Positions 25,201-35,174 of a stretch of 64,000 nt of DNA are shown here, piece after piece. The position numbers and the translations under genes are program-made. The notes below the pieces were generated by a model. That model did not search any database. It was not told the origin of the DNA and saw only the letters and a list, made by a program, of their open reading frames with translations. Location of the stretch: assembly GCF_010500925.1 (NCBI RefSeq), contig NZ_QVMG01000020.1, positions 23,918 through 87,917 of the forward strand, given 5' to 3'. Numbering within the stretch: the stretch's first letter is position 1; every line of letters begins with the position of its first letter. The DNA is from Parabacteroides sp. 52 (GTDB lineage: Bacteria; Bacteroidota; Bacteroidia; Bacteroidales; Tannerellaceae).

Positions 25201-27927
25201 TTATTTATCCTTAAGAAGGTAATAATAATGATCAATCACAGAAAGCAGTTTTTCCGGATGAATCGGCTTGGCGATATAATCAGTGAATCCATTTTCTTTT
25301 ACCCGTTGCTCATCATCACCATAAGCATAGGCCGTAACGGCTATAATGGGTATTTCTTTATTCTCTTTCCGAATTTCCGCGACTGCCAGAAAGCCATCCA
25401 TTACCGGCATCTTCAGATCCATCAGGATAATATCCGGCTCATGATCAAAGAACATATCTATGGCCTCTTCCCCATTCCAGGCATGAAAGAGCTCAAAGTC
25501 TTTAAGCATGGATTGGAAAAGGATGTAATTACTGTCATTATCTTCTGCTATTAATAACTTCGGTTTCTTTCGTTGGGGATCGTAAGATTCTTTGCGGGAG
25601 AGAGAAGAAACACTTACAGCCGTATCGATATAATCCGTATCGGAACGTAAGATAGTATCCGGCAGTTTAAACCAGAACGTAGAGCCTTCTCCCAAGGTTG
25701 AATCGACTCCGATCTCCCCTTCCATCTTTTTTACAATCATCTCACAGATGGAGAGTCCGAGCCCTGTTCCTTGCACAAAGGTGTTCAATTTGACAAAACG
25801 ATTAAACACACTTTCTCTGCCTTCGGGACTCATACCACAACCGGTATCACTTACATAGAAATACAATTGATTCTCTATATGACGGTATCCGAACGTGATA
25901 CTCCCCTCTTCTGTAAACTTAATCGCGTTATTGATAAAGTTCGTAAAAACCTGTGACAACCTGTTTTTATCCGTATGGATGACACAATGAGGAAGCCGGT
26001 CGGTGAAGGCCAACCTAACCCCTGTCCGTACTTTGATACGGGAGGTTTGTTCTATATCGGATAAGACCCTGTTGAGGTTTACATCGGAATAGGTAAAATC
26101 CAATGTGCCGGCTTCTATTTTCGCCAGGTCCAGAATGTCATTGATCAATTGTAACAATAAATCATTGTTTGTATTGATTATATTGGTGTATTCTTGTTTT
26201 TCTTCATCGGTTTCCGTCACAGCCAATAAGCCGGAGAAACCGACAATGGCATTCAGCGGAGTGCGTATCTCGTGGCTCATATTTGCCAGGAAAGCAGATT
26301 TCAGTCGGTCCGATTCTTCTGCCTTTTCTTTGGCTTCTTTCATTTCGAGCTCGGCCTGTTTCTGACTGGTTACATCTTCCTTTTTACAGATAACACCCAT
26401 CACATTTCCTTTGGAGTCTAATAAAGGTTTGGCCAATACATGGATGTAATTCCCGTCCTGGTTACAGTCTTTGGTGGTCTCAACAATCTTTTTCGTTTCC
26501 ATAGCAGCAATAATAGCGCATTGGTCGCAATAGGGTTTTACCACATTGGGCTTGAGGAAACAATTAGAGGGACCGTATTGCGGTTTACAGGGATAGTCTA
26601 TGCCGTTTTCCCATTTGACAGAATAATCCGGATTAATAAACTTGATAGATGCCTGCATATTGTTCATGATCAACGCATTGTCTTCCTGCAGGTCCAACAA
26701 ACTGTCTTTTAGTTTTTTCGTACGCAGGAAGAAAATAAGGATCATGATAAGGAAGGCTACCAATATAGATATTACGGCTAATAATATCTCGTATTTGTAT
26801 TTAGAGATAAGACTTTCCTCCTCGTTGATTAAAGTGTATTCACGTGGGAGTTGGCCTTTGTCGAGATTAAACTCTTTCAACTTCCGGGCATCGAAGGTGT
26901 ATACATTATCAATGACTTTCACCGGGAAATCGCTAGGAACTGCTCCCTCTTTCAACAAAGCAATTGCCTGATGAGCCAGTTCTTTCCCCATATGCATATT
27001 GTCGTAACCAGGAATATAACCTCCTATTGCCCAATGTCCTAAACCGACAGAAGTGAGGGTGAATGCAGGAATAGACGGATTGGCCGTCATCATCGTATAC
27101 GTTGCATTGCCGACAAAATAACCGTCGTTGACATCAACCCTCCACGTACCGATAAGTATAACCGTTTGAGGAGGCAAATCTTTGATTTGTTTTACAATCG
27201 TATAAATACTGTTCTTGCGTCCATCCAGGAGAATGAGGTTGGTTCCCTTCATTTGCTCCATCTCCTTTTTCACAAAGGATTGAAGGGATACTCCGCCATA
27301 AGTATTATCTGTAATCAAGGCAATATTTTCCGTAGCGGGATAGAATCGATGTACCATCTCTATCGTTGCCTTTATATCGTATGAATAGAGAAAGCCGGAA
27401 ATAGAGTTCTCGTTGGCTAAATAATTTTCTATATCCACATAGGTCGGATCCCATTCTTGCAATACCTCGGAACTATCCGGCAACAAAACAGCATGGCGGC
27501 TTATCATACCACATAAGACAGGTACGTCTTTATGAGGCATATCATCCTGAGAGATAAAAGCAGACCAGGCTTCCTGTCCAAGGATAATGATCAGGCGGGG
27601 TTCCTGTTTGCCGGAGTATTTATTTAAGAGTTTCCGCATCCGCTCCTTCCAACGGGGAGCTTCCGGCAAACTTTTGCAGTTCATATTCTCAATAACCATG
27701 GTTGAGGTGCCGCCTAAGAGCTTATATTCTTCCATGAACTCAGAAATATTGGCCGTCGTATTTTTGGTATCCGGATTATACGAACTTATAAGGAGTATAG
27801 GGTGAACCGCTTCCGCCCGGGAGAGGACGGAAAGCCCCAATACACAGAAGAGAACGATGATGAATCGTAAAGATATACTTCGATTTATTGACTTGACACA
27901 CATATGTATTGTATAAAGTGGGTTCAA
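25201..27927 (-). CDS. Hybrid sensor histidine kinase with periplasmic ABC-binding-like sensor
   Basis: A 908-residue inner-membrane kinase. Order: signal-anchor (about 20-38); periplasmic domain resembling ABC substrate-binding proteins (about 40-350); TM helix (about 380-402); a PAS-like domain (about 410-530) unusually rich in cysteine, including YCDQC; HisKA with [14 protein letters not shown] (His about 551); HATPase with a [11 protein letters not shown]-box; and a C-terminal receiver (about 789-905) with [12 protein letters not shown] holding the phospho-Asp. No DNA-binding output domain is present, so it must signal through a partner. No partner regulator lies next to it. An alternative start is at 27903 (MCVKS). 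Confidence 0.92.
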   Translation of the reverse strand: MNPLYTIHMCVKSINRSISLRFIIVLFCVLGLSVLSRAEAVHPILLISSYNPDTKNTTANISEFMEEYKLLGGTSTMVIENMNCKSLPEAPRWKERMRKLLNKYSGKQEPRLIIILGQEAWSAFISQDDMPHKDVPVLCGMISRHAVLLPDSSEVLQEWDPTYVDIENYLANENSISGFLYSYDIKATIEMVHRFYPATENIALITDNTYGGVSLQSFVKKEMEQMKGTNLILLDGRKNSIYTIVKQIKDLPPQTVILIGTWRVDVNDGYFVGNATYTMMTANPSIPAFTLTSVGLGHWAIGGYIPGYDNMHMGKELAHQAIALLKEGAVPSDFPVKVIDNVYTFDARKLKEFNLDKGQLPREYTLINEEESLISKYKYEILLAVISILVAFLIMILIFFLRTKKLKDSLLDLQEDNALIMNNMQASIKFINPDYSVKWENGIDYPCKPQYGPSNCFLKPNVVKPYCDQCAIIAAMETKKIVETTKDCNQDGNYIHVLAKPLLDSKGNVMGVICKKEDVTSQKQAELEMKEAKEKAEESDRLKSAFLANMSHEIRTPLNAIVGFSGLLAVTETDEEKQEYTNIINTNNDLLLQLINDILDLAKIEAGTLDFTYSDVNLNRVLSDIEQTSRIKVRTGVRLAFTDRLPHCVIHTDKNRLSQVFTNFINNAIKFTEEGSITFGYRHIENQLYFYVSDTGCGMSPEGRESVFNRFVKLNTFVQGTGLGLSICEMIVKKMEGEIGVDSTLGEGSTFWFKLPDTILRSDTDYIDTAVSVSSLSRKESYDPQRKKPKLLIAEDNDSNYILFQSMLKDFELFHAWNGEEAIDMFFDHEPDIILMDLKMPVMDGFLAVAEIRKENKEIPIIAVTAYAYGDDEQRVKENGFTDYIAKPIHPEKLLSVIDHYYYLLKDK

Positions 27928-28022
27928 TAGCCGTATAACACATTCTTATACACAAATGTAAAACTTTTTATCGGTTTGAAATAATATTGATATCAAAAAC
28001 CAACGAAACAAGTAAATGACTC

Positions 28023-28030
28023 TATCTTTG
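28023..28030 (+). promoter_or_regulatory. mnmD promoter -7 box
   Basis: TATCTTTG on the plus strand, 24 bp before the ATG at 28055. It lies downstream of the earlier in-frame ATG (28016), which therefore cannot be the start. Confidence 0.7.
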
Positions 28031-28054
28031 TCGGATCATCGTTTTGTAATCGTT

Positions 28055-28747
28055 ATGGAAAAAGAAACAAAAGAGAGAAAAATAGAGTTAACAGCAGATG
28101 GCAGCCATACCCTGTTTATCCCTTCGATGGATGAACACTATCATTCGGTCAATGGGGCCATACAAGAAGCACGCCATGTATTTCTTCAGGCAGGACTGCA
28201 TGAGGTACAAACAGATAAGATACGTATCCTGGAGATAGGCTTCGGTACCGGATTGAATGCCTTTCTTACCTTGCAGGAGGCGGCACGCACAAAAAAACAG
28301 ATCACCTATTATACGATTGAACGCTTTCCCTTGCCAAAGGAAATAACCGATGTACTTAATTACGGAGAACTTATCTGGCCGGAATATAAAAACTTATTTC
28401 ATCTTCTACATGCGGCAGCATGGGACGAAGATGTAGCTGTCACAGATTTCTTTACCCTGCACAAGATACAGGCAGACAGCAATCATTGCGATCTACCTCC
28501 TCACTTGGATCTTATCTATTTTGATGCTTTCGCACCGGATAAGCAACCGGAGATGTGGAGTCCGGAGATTTTCCAAAAGATATACGCCAACACCTCACCG
28601 GAGGGTGTCATCGTCACCTATTGTGCCAAAGGAGAAGTACGGCGCAATATGCAACACGCCGGATTTGCCATGCAACGCTTACCCGGCCCTCCGGGAAAAA
28701 GACATATGTTGTTCGGGAGGAAAAGGATTTACCCCTTCAATGCATAG
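28055..28747 (+). CDS. mnmD: tRNA mnm5s2U34 methyltransferase
   Basis: A 230-residue single-domain methyltransferase of the MnmC-N/MnmD type (DUF752-like). It makes the final methyl transfer of 5-methylaminomethyl-2-thiouridine at the tRNA wobble base. Motifs: ADGSHTLF and MDEHYHSVNGAIQEARHVFL at the N-terminus, the SAM-binding ILEIGFGTGLNAFL, and DLIYFDAFAPDKQPEMWSPE. Unlike E. coli MnmC it lacks the oxidase half, as is usual in Bacteroidetes. The start is set by the -7 box at 28023. Its end overlaps the convergent oxidoreductase gene by 19 bp. Confidence 0.93.
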   Translation: MEKETKERKIELTADGSHTLFIPSMDEHYHSVNGAIQEARHVFLQAGLHEVQTDKIRILEIGFGTGLNAFLTLQEAARTKKQITYYTIERFPLPKEITDVLNYGELIWPEYKNLFHLLHAAAWDEDVAVTDFFTLHKIQADSNHCDLPPHLDLIYFDAFAPDKQPEMWSPEIFQKIYANTSPEGVIVTYCAKGEVRRNMQHAGFAMQRLPGPPGKRHMLFGRKRIYPFNA

Positions 28748-29751
28748 ATACGTTGGATGATATCGACCACTTTCATGCCTTCCAATACATTGGTAGTGAT
28801 CGTTTCGGTGGAGGAGCCGGAAAGGACATCTACCACATTACGGATCACGAAATTATGGTTTTGAGCCGATCCTTTGTAGGGTCCATAATCATTTCCCGGA
28901 TTGGTCGGAGCAAGTGACGGCATCTCATATCCTTTCACGTGGCAATACTCTACTTCATTCATATATTGTCCACCGATCTTTATGCTACCGTTTTCCGCCA
29001 CAATCTGAAGGCTGCTTTCCATATTCTTATTCCATACGGCAGTGGAATAACTGATTGCTCCCATCCCTCCATTGACAAAGTCAAAATTGACAAAACCGGA
29101 ATCTTCGAAATCAGTCAATTCCGCATGGTTGAAATCGGCAAAACGGGCCTGGATATTAGAGATATCCCCGAACAACCAGTACATGATATCGATAAAATGC
29201 GAGAACTGAGTAAACAGAGTGCCTCCATCCAGAGCTGCGTCGCCATGCCAGCCCCCGGTTTTATAATAACGTTCATCCCGGTTCCAATAACAATTGAGCT
29301 GCACCATATAGATCGTACCCAACCGACCCGACTCGACCAACTCCTTGATCCATACAGAAGGAGGAGAATAGCGGTTCTGCATCACACAGAAAACCTGTTT
29401 GTTGTATTTCAGGGAGGCAAAGACAATCTTTTCCGCATCGGCCAGCGACAACGCCATCGGCTTCTCTATAACCACATGATAACCGGCTTCGATTAGCCGC
29501 AGCGCCATCGGTGCATGCCAACCGTTAGGGGTACAAATACAGATCACATCTATCTGTAAGCCGGCATCTAATAAGGCATCGACAGAAGAAAAGAAAGGAA
29601 CAGGGTATGCCTCTATGGCTAACTCTTCCCGGGGACGGATATCACATAAGGCGACCAACTCTCCTCCCGGCTCGCGATGAATCATCTCGGCATGTCGTTT
29701 TCCTATATGGCCGCAACCGATCACGGCAAAACGTATGTTGTCTTTATGCAT
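28729..29751 (-). CDS. Gfo/Idh/MocA sugar oxidoreductase
   Basis: A 340-residue NAD(P)-dependent dehydrogenase. The Rossmann motif is VIGCGHIGKRHAEM; the catalytic EKPMALS block is near residue 95; a GGWHGDAALDGGTLFTQ segment lies in the substrate domain. It most resembles WlbA-type UDP-N-acetylglucosamine(uronate) 3-dehydrogenases, which work with a DegT-type 3-aminotransferase; the aminotransferase gene directly upstream overlaps it by 8 bp. Together they would make a 3-amino sugar nucleotide for surface glycans. The precise substrate is inference. Confidence 0.88.
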   Translation of the reverse strand: MHKDNIRFAVIGCGHIGKRHAEMIHREPGGELVALCDIRPREELAIEAYPVPFFSSVDALLDAGLQIDVICICTPNGWHAPMALRLIEAGYHVVIEKPMALSLADAEKIVFASLKYNKQVFCVMQNRYSPPSVWIKELVESGRLGTIYMVQLNCYWNRDERYYKTGGWHGDAALDGGTLFTQFSHFIDIMYWLFGDISNIQARFADFNHAELTDFEDSGFVNFDFVNGGMGAISYSTAVWNKNMESSLQIVAENGSIKIGGQYMNEVEYCHVKGYEMPSLAPTNPGNDYGPYKGSAQNHNFVIRNVVDVLSGSSTETITTNVLEGMKVVDIIQRIYALKG

Positions 29752-30871
29752 AGCTATTTATTGTTTCTATGATATATTCTTGTTCGGCTGTGGTCATCTC
29801 CGTATGGATGGGAAGGGATAAGACAGAACGACTCAGACGAACCGCTTCCTGTAAGGGTAAAGGGGTACGGACCAACTCCCGGAAAGCTTCCTGCTCATGT
29901 ACCGGAAAAGGATAATAGACCATCGAAGGGATCCCTTTTTCAAGTAGATAAGCTTGTAAATCATCTCGCTTCCCCTCTTTCACCTGGAGGGTATATTGAT
30001 GATATACATGGGTCGAATAAATGGCTTTATGAGGGGTTACAATGAATTCGTTGGCTTGAAATGCTTCATCGTACCGGGCAGCTACCTGCCGGCGCGCCTT
30101 TGTGAAAGCATCCATATAAGTAAGCTTCACATTCAATATCGCTGCCTGCAATGTATCCAACCGGGAGTTACAACCGATTCGTTCGTGATGGTACTTTTTC
30201 CCCTGCCCATGATTGGCGATCTTATGCAACCGATCGGCCAATTCTTCATCCGCAGTCATCATCGCACCTCCGTCTCCATAACAGGCCAGCGGCTTGGAAG
30301 GGAAAAAAGAGGTGGTTCCGATATGCCCCATGGTGCCGGCTTGCCGAATACTTCCATCCGGGAAAGTATAGGTTGCCCCAACCGATTGCGCATTGTCTTC
30401 AATAACATATAAGTCGTGACGAGAAGCAATCTCTAATACAGGGTTCATATCCGCACATTGCCCGAAGAGGTGCACCACTACAATCGCCCGCGTCCGGGAA
30501 GAGAGGGCCTCTTCCAGTTGATGAGCGTCTATATTAAAGGTATGGGGATCGACATCCACCAGTACCGGAGTATACCCCAATAAGGCAATGACCTCCACAG
30601 CTGCCACATAGGTAAAAGCCGGCACAATCACCTCATCACCCGGCTCCAGCTCCAGACCCATTAAGGCGATCTGCAAGGCATCCGTTCCGTTACCGCAAGG
30701 AAGCACATGGGCTATAGAGAGGTAGGCTGCCAACCGGCTGGCAAACTCTTTTACCTGCGGACCGTTGATAAAGGCAGTTGCATCCCAAACAGACTGCATA
30801 GCGGCATCGATCTCCGGTTTTAACCGAAGATATTGACTGTGCAGATCAACCATTTGTATCTTCTCTATCAT
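29744..30871 (-). CDS. DegT/DnrJ/EryC1 sugar aminotransferase
   Basis: A 375-residue PLP enzyme that transfers an amino group to a keto-sugar nucleotide. The PLP lysine lies in TTSFFPSKPLACYGDGGAM; other family motifs are MVDLHSQYLRLKPEIDAAM at the start, PCGNGTDALQIAL for cofactor phosphate, and VIEDNAQSVGA with the PLP-stacking Asp. The start at 30871 (MIEKIQMVD) fits the family better than the ATG seven codons upstream. It overlaps the oxidoreductase gene, its likely partner in making a 3-amino-3-deoxy sugar nucleotide. Confidence 0.9.
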   Translation of the reverse strand: MIEKIQMVDLHSQYLRLKPEIDAAMQSVWDATAFINGPQVKEFASRLAAYLSIAHVLPCGNGTDALQIALMGLELEPGDEVIVPAFTYVAAVEVIALLGYTPVLVDVDPHTFNIDAHQLEEALSSRTRAIVVVHLFGQCADMNPVLEIASRHDLYVIEDNAQSVGATYTFPDGSIRQAGTMGHIGTTSFFPSKPLACYGDGGAMMTADEELADRLHKIANHGQGKKYHHERIGCNSRLDTLQAAILNVKLTYMDAFTKARRQVAARYDEAFQANEFIVTPHKAIYSTHVYHQYTLQVKEGKRDDLQAYLLEKGIPSMVYYPFPVHEQEAFRELVRTPLPLQEAVRLSRSVLSLPIHTEMTTAEQEYIIETINSYA

Positions 30872-30905
30872 AATATGATAAACGATGAACATTCATCGTT
30901 GATTT

Positions 30906-32945
30906 TTATTTCACCTCACTTCCCGGCTTCACCTCTTTTTGAGGAGTGATAACCGCCAGGGAGCCGTCCGCATTTTCTGCAGAAAGGATCATCCCTTCGG
31001 AAACAATACCTTTTAATTTGCGGGGAGCCAGGTTAGCGATAAAGCATACCTGCTTGCCGACAAGCTCTTCCGGTTTATAATGTTGAGCAATACCGGAGAT
31101 GATGGTACGTTGTTCCAAACCATCGTCGATACGGAATTGCAACAGTTTATCGGCCTTCGGCACCTTGATGCATTCCAATACCGTTCCCACCCGGATATCT
31201 AACTTAGTGAAATCATCGAATGCAATGTTTGCACGTATAGGGTTGGCTTTATAGTTTGCCTCTTCATTGGCTTTTTTGGTGTCGAGCAGTTTCTGCACCT
31301 GTTCTTCGACGACGCTGTCTTCGATCTTTTCGAACAGGAGCTCGGCTTTATTCAATGAGTGCCCGGCGGCCAAAAGGTCTGTGGCTCCCAGACGATCCCA
31401 GCCCAGGGGTTGTACGTTCAACATCTGATTCAGTTTCTCCATGCTAAACGGAAGGAAAGGTTCGAAGGCGATGGCTAGGTTGGCCGTGATCTGTAAAGAG
31501 ATATGCAGGATTGTTCCGACACGCTCCATATCTGTCTTGGCCAGCTTCCAAGGTTCGGTATCCGCCAGATACTTATTCCCGATACGTGCCAGGTTCATGG
31601 CTTCTTTCTGCGCATCCCGGAAATGATAAGTATCCAATAAACGCTCCACAGCCGTCTTGACATCGACGAATTCTTTCAGTGTCGCTTGATCGTAGTCGGT
31701 CAGTTCACCGGCAGCCGGTACTTTTCCTTCGAAATATTTTTCGGTCAATACCAATGCCCGGTTCACAAAGTTACCGAAGATGGCTACCAATTCATTGTTA
31801 TTGCGTGCCTGAAAATCTTTCCAGGTAAAGTCGTTATCTTTTGTCTCCGGCGCATTGGCTGTCAATACATAACGCAACACATCCTGTTTGCCGGGGAACT
31901 CTTCGAGGTACTCATGCAACCAAACGGCCCAATTACGGGAAGTAGAGATCTTATCCCCCTCCAGGTTCAGGAACTCATTGGCAGGCACATTCTCCGGCAG
32001 GTTAAACGAACCTTCGGCTTTCAACATGGTCGGGAAAACAATGCAATGGAACACAATATTGTCTTTCCCGATGAAATGCACCATTTTTGTCTCCGGGTCT
32101 TTCCACCAGGTCTGCCAACTCTCGGGCAATAACTCTTTGGTATTGGATATATAACCGATCGGAGCATCAAACCATACATACAACACCTTTCCATCGGCTC
32201 CTTCTACGGGAACAGGAATACCCCAGTCCAGGTCGCGGCTTACGGCACGGGGTTGCAGCCCCATATCGAGCCAGCTTTTACACTGACCATATACGTTGGG
32301 TTTCCATTCTTTATGTTCTTCCAGAATCCACTGACGCAGGAAAGGTTCGTATTTATCTAAAGGAAGATACCAGTGTTTCGTCTCTTTCATCACCGGAACA
32401 CTGCCGCTAATGGCCGATTTGGGATTGACCAGGTCGGTAGCATTCAAGGACGTACCGCAGGCTTCACATTGGTCACCATAGGCATTCTCGCTATGACAAT
32501 GTGGGCAGGTACCCGTGATGTAACGGTCGGCCAGGAATTGTTTGGCCTCTTCATCGTAATATTGCTCGGATGTTTTCTCTATAAACTCTCCTTTGTCATA
32601 GAGTTTGCGGAAAAAGTCCGATGCTACCTGACGATGGGTAGCCGAAGTGGTACGGGAATAAATATCAAAAGAAATACCAAAATCCTCAAACGATTTCTGG
32701 ATGATATAATGAAAACGGTCAACAACATCTTGTGGGGTTACTCCTTCTTTCTTTGCACGGATGGTGATAGGCACTCCATGTTCATCCGATCCTCCGATCA
32801 TCAAAACCTCTTCCCCTTTCAGTCGTAAATAACGTGCATAAATATCTGCGGGTACATAAACTCCGGCCAGGTGACCGATATGCACCGGTCCGTTTGCATA
32901 CGGCAATGCCGTAGTGATAAGTGTTCTTTTGAATTGTTTTTCCAT
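30906..32945 (-). CDS. metG: Methionyl-tRNA synthetase
   Basis: A 679-residue class I synthetase that charges tRNA-Met in the cytoplasm. Visible: the [11 protein letters not shown] motif (HIGH), a zinc site [18 protein letters not shown], the KISTS version of KMSKS, an anticodon-binding helical domain and a C-terminal EMAP/Arc1p-like tRNA-binding OB domain (about 570-679, beginning [14 protein letters not shown]). A -7 box TACTTTTG lies at 32978-32971, 26 bp upstream. The aminotransferase gene follows 34 bp downstream on the same strand. Confidence 0.98.
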   Translation of the reverse strand: MEKQFKRTLITTALPYANGPVHIGHLAGVYVPADIYARYLRLKGEEVLMIGGSDEHGVPITIRAKKEGVTPQDVVDRFHYIIQKSFEDFGISFDIYSRTTSATHRQVASDFFRKLYDKGEFIEKTSEQYYDEEAKQFLADRYITGTCPHCHSENAYGDQCEACGTSLNATDLVNPKSAISGSVPVMKETKHWYLPLDKYEPFLRQWILEEHKEWKPNVYGQCKSWLDMGLQPRAVSRDLDWGIPVPVEGADGKVLYVWFDAPIGYISNTKELLPESWQTWWKDPETKMVHFIGKDNIVFHCIVFPTMLKAEGSFNLPENVPANEFLNLEGDKISTSRNWAVWLHEYLEEFPGKQDVLRYVLTANAPETKDNDFTWKDFQARNNNELVAIFGNFVNRALVLTEKYFEGKVPAAGELTDYDQATLKEFVDVKTAVERLLDTYHFRDAQKEAMNLARIGNKYLADTEPWKLAKTDMERVGTILHISLQITANLAIAFEPFLPFSMEKLNQMLNVQPLGWDRLGATDLLAAGHSLNKAELLFEKIEDSVVEEQVQKLLDTKKANEEANYKANPIRANIAFDDFTKLDIRVGTVLECIKVPKADKLLQFRIDDGLEQRTIISGIAQHYKPEELVGKQVCFIANLAPRKLKGIVSEGMILSAENADGSLAVITPQKEVKPGSEVK

Positions 32946-33095
32946 TCCTTTAGTTGTACTGTTTGGAATACAAAAGTACGAAAACTATTAATAATCATTG
33001 TCATATTGCCGGAATGTTCTTTAGGGTTTGAATGGTTCCACCGTCATCCTTTTTTTATAAGTCACAATCTCATTGCTTGCAACCGCCTTTCTGCC

Positions 33096-33203
33096 CTGAA
33101 ATAAAAGTGCCGATATATGTCAGCAATTGTGCCGATATATATCAGCAATTGTGTCGACATATATCGGCACAAGTGTCGACAGCTATCGGCACTTTTATTT
33201 TCC
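33096..33203. repeat. Tetra-palindrome element, copy B (108 bp)
   Basis: Four 18-bp units at 33108, 33130, 33152 and 33174 (period 22), spacers ATTG, ATTG, CAAG. Spacers are the reverse complement of copy A's CAAT, so this copy lies in the opposite orientation. Flanks CTGAAATAAAAG and CTTTTATTTTCC are inverted with two mismatches. TATA-type cores as in copy A. Confidence 0.9.
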
Positions 33204-33228
33204 AGCAGATACAGTCGATAGATACCGT

Positions 33229-33270
33229 GAGCCCTGAAAGGGGGCAACCGGTTCACCCCTTTCAGGGCTG
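33229..33270. repeat. Module 2 inverted repeat
   Basis: AGCCCTGAAAGGGG (33230-33243) and CCCCTTTCAGGGCT (33256-33269) form a perfect 14-bp inverted repeat with a 12-bp loop. The core matches the 31-bp tandem units at 3454-3540. Confidence 0.8.
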
Positions 33271-33305
33271 ATAGTGAGAGGATGTATTGCGACCGTGGGA
33301 TTATC

Positions 33306-33365
33306 TTACAGCCGCGGGATTGCATCCCACGGTTATTCACCTGAAACCCCTCCGGGGTAATCCCT
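33306..33365. repeat. Dispersed repeat module 1, reverse copy
   Basis: Reverse complement of the 3382-3436 module: CCGCGGGATT...ATCCCACGG, GTTATTCACCTGAAACCCC, then CTCCGGGGTAAT. Both hairpins are kept despite base changes. Confidence 0.75.
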
Positions 33366-33462
33366 ACTACCTCTTTACCTGTATACATAAGTCACCTGTA
33401 TATGCAAGCGACCTGTATATACATCGTTATCTTATTGAATAACCCAAATACCAACTGTGTTA

Positions 33463-33540
33463 ACCGGCACTATCTCGGCTCCTCTTCTTGGAGAAGAAGA
33501 GGGGGACCGCCGGCACAGCCGGTGGTGGAGCAGTTTGATG
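33463..33540. repeat. Dispersed repeat module 0, single copy
   Basis: GGCACTATCTCGGCTCC, the CCTCTTCTT...AAGAAGAGG hairpin, GGGGGACCGCCGG, then GTGGTGGAGCAGTTTGA, as in the arms at 3022-3094 and 3207-3282. Confidence 0.75.
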
Positions 33541-33617
33541 TATTATCATGTAGTTTGATATATTCTTATATTGAATAGCAAATAGGTATGTAGTAGGGGG
33601 CATTCTCCCCCCCCCTA

Positions 33618-33695
33618 TAAACAATTAAAGGCTGTCTCACGACAACCCCTAACCAACTTTGTTAACCTTAAATCTAATACTATTATGAAAAAACC
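33618..33695 (-). ncRNA. Conserved small RNA, copy 2
   Basis: Minus-strand transcript after the promoter at 33732-33702. It shares with copy 1 the T-run, CATA, GTATTAGATTTAAGG and TTAACAA blocks, followed by a hairpin GGTTGTC-GTGA-GACAGCC (33647-33630) with a GNRA-type loop and a T-rich tail. The hairpin sequence differs from copy 1 but its form is kept. No protein-coding potential beyond a few codons. Confidence 0.62.
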
Positions 33696-33701
33696 ACGAA
33701 A

Positions 33702-33732
33702 CAAAGATACAGGCTAGACAAGCTTTTGTCAA
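33702..33732 (-). promoter_or_regulatory. Promoter of small RNA copy 2
   Basis: Minus strand: TTG (33732-33730), 20 bp, TATCTTTG (33709-33702). Good match to the Bacteroidetes consensus. Confidence 0.7.
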
Positions 33733-33908
33733 GTGTTTTCCGTGCAATATATGTTAAAGAACATAATGCTTATTGCCAAAAAATGTTAGTCAAATAAAAT
33801 CTTTACAGATTAGAGTCAAAATCTTTTAAAATTAACAGTTTTCGTCTGTTAGCATCTTCTAAAAAAGGCATTATAAAACACTTTGACCATACCCCAACCT
33901 TCAAGAAG

Positions 33909-33953
33909 TGATTCGTATTATAAATGATTCGTATATAAAAAAATGTATATTTG
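33909..33953 (+). promoter_or_regulatory. Direct repeat and -7 box upstream of the AraC gene
   Basis: TGATTCGTAT occurs twice (33909-33918 and 33925-33934, 16 bp apart), directly before a -7 box TATATTTG (33946-33953). Spaced direct repeats are typical of AraC-family operators, so autoregulation is possible. Confidence 0.5.
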
Positions 33954-33977
33954 AAAAATAACCAATAAACTGAGAAG

Positions 33978-34871
33978 ATGATTACCAAAACCACAGATTT
34001 ATTTAAAGAGGTCTCTCCTTTATCTTGTAAAGACTGTTTTATCGTTATCGAACGGTTGAAAAACACATTCAACTTCCCGATCCACATTCATCCGGAATGC
34101 GAGCTCAATTTCATCGAACATGCCAAGGGGGCGCAACGGATTGTGGGTGATTCGGTGGAAACAATCGGTGAAAAAGAGTTGGTACTGATCACCAACCCCA
34201 AGCTGGAGCATGCCTGGGTCAATCATAGATGTAAATCCCAGACTATTCATGAGATCACAGTGCAGTTTCATTCCTCTTCCATACCGGGGGAATTATTGGA
34301 AAAGAATCCGTTTCAAAGTATAAAGTTGTTATTCGAACGGGCACAAAAAGGCGTGGTCTTTGGCATACAGACCATAAACAAGATCCGTCCGTTATTGAAA
34401 ACCCTTAGTTGCGAAACGGATAGTTTTTATTCCGTACTCAAATTATTAAGTATACTGCATGAGTTGTCTCTGGCGGAAGATGTCCGCACCCTGGCTAGCA
34501 GTTCTTTTCTTCAGTTGGAGAATAGCCCGGAGGAAGATCCGCGCATCAATAAGGTCGTAACCTATCTGAATCAAAACTATCAACAACAGGTACGCCTATC
34601 GGATGTAGCTTCCCTGGTTAATATGAGCGAGCCTTCGTTTTGTCGTTTCATGAAACAATGTACCTCGAAGAGCTTTGTCGACTTCCTGACAGATACGCGT
34701 ATGGGCGTAGCCATCCGTTTATTGATAGACTCCAGCCAATCGGTTGCCGATATAGGGTATGCCTGCGGGTTTAATAACTTATCTAATTTCAATCGCATCT
34801 TTAAGAAGAAAAAAGGAATGCCTCCTTCCGAGTTTCGTGAAAACTATCGTAAGAAAAAGGTGATCGTTTGA
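33978..34871 (+). CDS. AraC-family transcriptional regulator
   Basis: A 297-residue regulator: an N-terminal cupin-like sensing domain (about 15-110, with FPIHIHPECELNFIEHAKG) and a C-terminal AraC DNA-binding domain with two helix-turn-helix motifs (about 193-290; VRLSDVASLVNMSEPSFCRF and SVADIGYACGFNNLSNFNRIF). It is encoded about 300 bp upstream of, and in the same direction as, the SusC/SusD/sulfotransferase genes and probably controls them, with a ligand bound by the cupin. This is unlike most Sus-like loci, which use HTCS or sigma/anti-sigma systems. Confidence 0.92.
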   Translation: MITKTTDLFKEVSPLSCKDCFIVIERLKNTFNFPIHIHPECELNFIEHAKGAQRIVGDSVETIGEKELVLITNPKLEHAWVNHRCKSQTIHEITVQFHSSSIPGELLEKNPFQSIKLLFERAQKGVVFGIQTINKIRPLLKTLSCETDSFYSVLKLLSILHELSLAEDVRTLASSSFLQLENSPEEDPRINKVVTYLNQNYQQQVRLSDVASLVNMSEPSFCRFMKQCTSKSFVDFLTDTRMGVAIRLLIDSSQSVADIGYACGFNNLSNFNRIFKKKKGMPPSEFRENYRKKKVIV

Positions 34872-35104
34872 CCCCCTTTCCTCCCAACAGCGAAGATGAA
34901 CCTTTATAAATCAACAACCTATACCTATGATACAAATTTACCCTCATATAATAATATCTTTCTTCGATAACCGGCATATATCCTATCGACCGATACCCTC
35001 TTACCCTATGGCCCAGCCTCCACATTGGCCTGGTCGTAATCTATTATATACGGCGGGATCTGTAAAAATTTGATTCAATATCATTATTTATGGCAAAAAT
35101 CCTA

Positions 35105-35137
35105 TTTGCTTCTCCGGCAGGCCTTCGCCTATCTTTG
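35105..35137 (+). promoter_or_regulatory. susC promoter
   Basis: TTTG (35105-35108), 21-bp spacer, TATCTTTG (35130-35137). The position excludes the in-frame ATG at 35070 and supports the start at 35175. Confidence 0.72.
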
Positions 35138-35174
35138 TGACAGCACTTATTTATTAATCTTAAATGTAACATTT

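Noticed and set aside
33032..33388. Small ORFs over copy B of the repeat
   Set aside because: Same reason as at 3.4-3.7 kb; no start signal, no conservation expected outside the repeat.
35070..35174. N-terminal extension of the SusC protein
   Set aside because: It would start upstream of the -7 box at 35130; the signal peptide begins at 35175.
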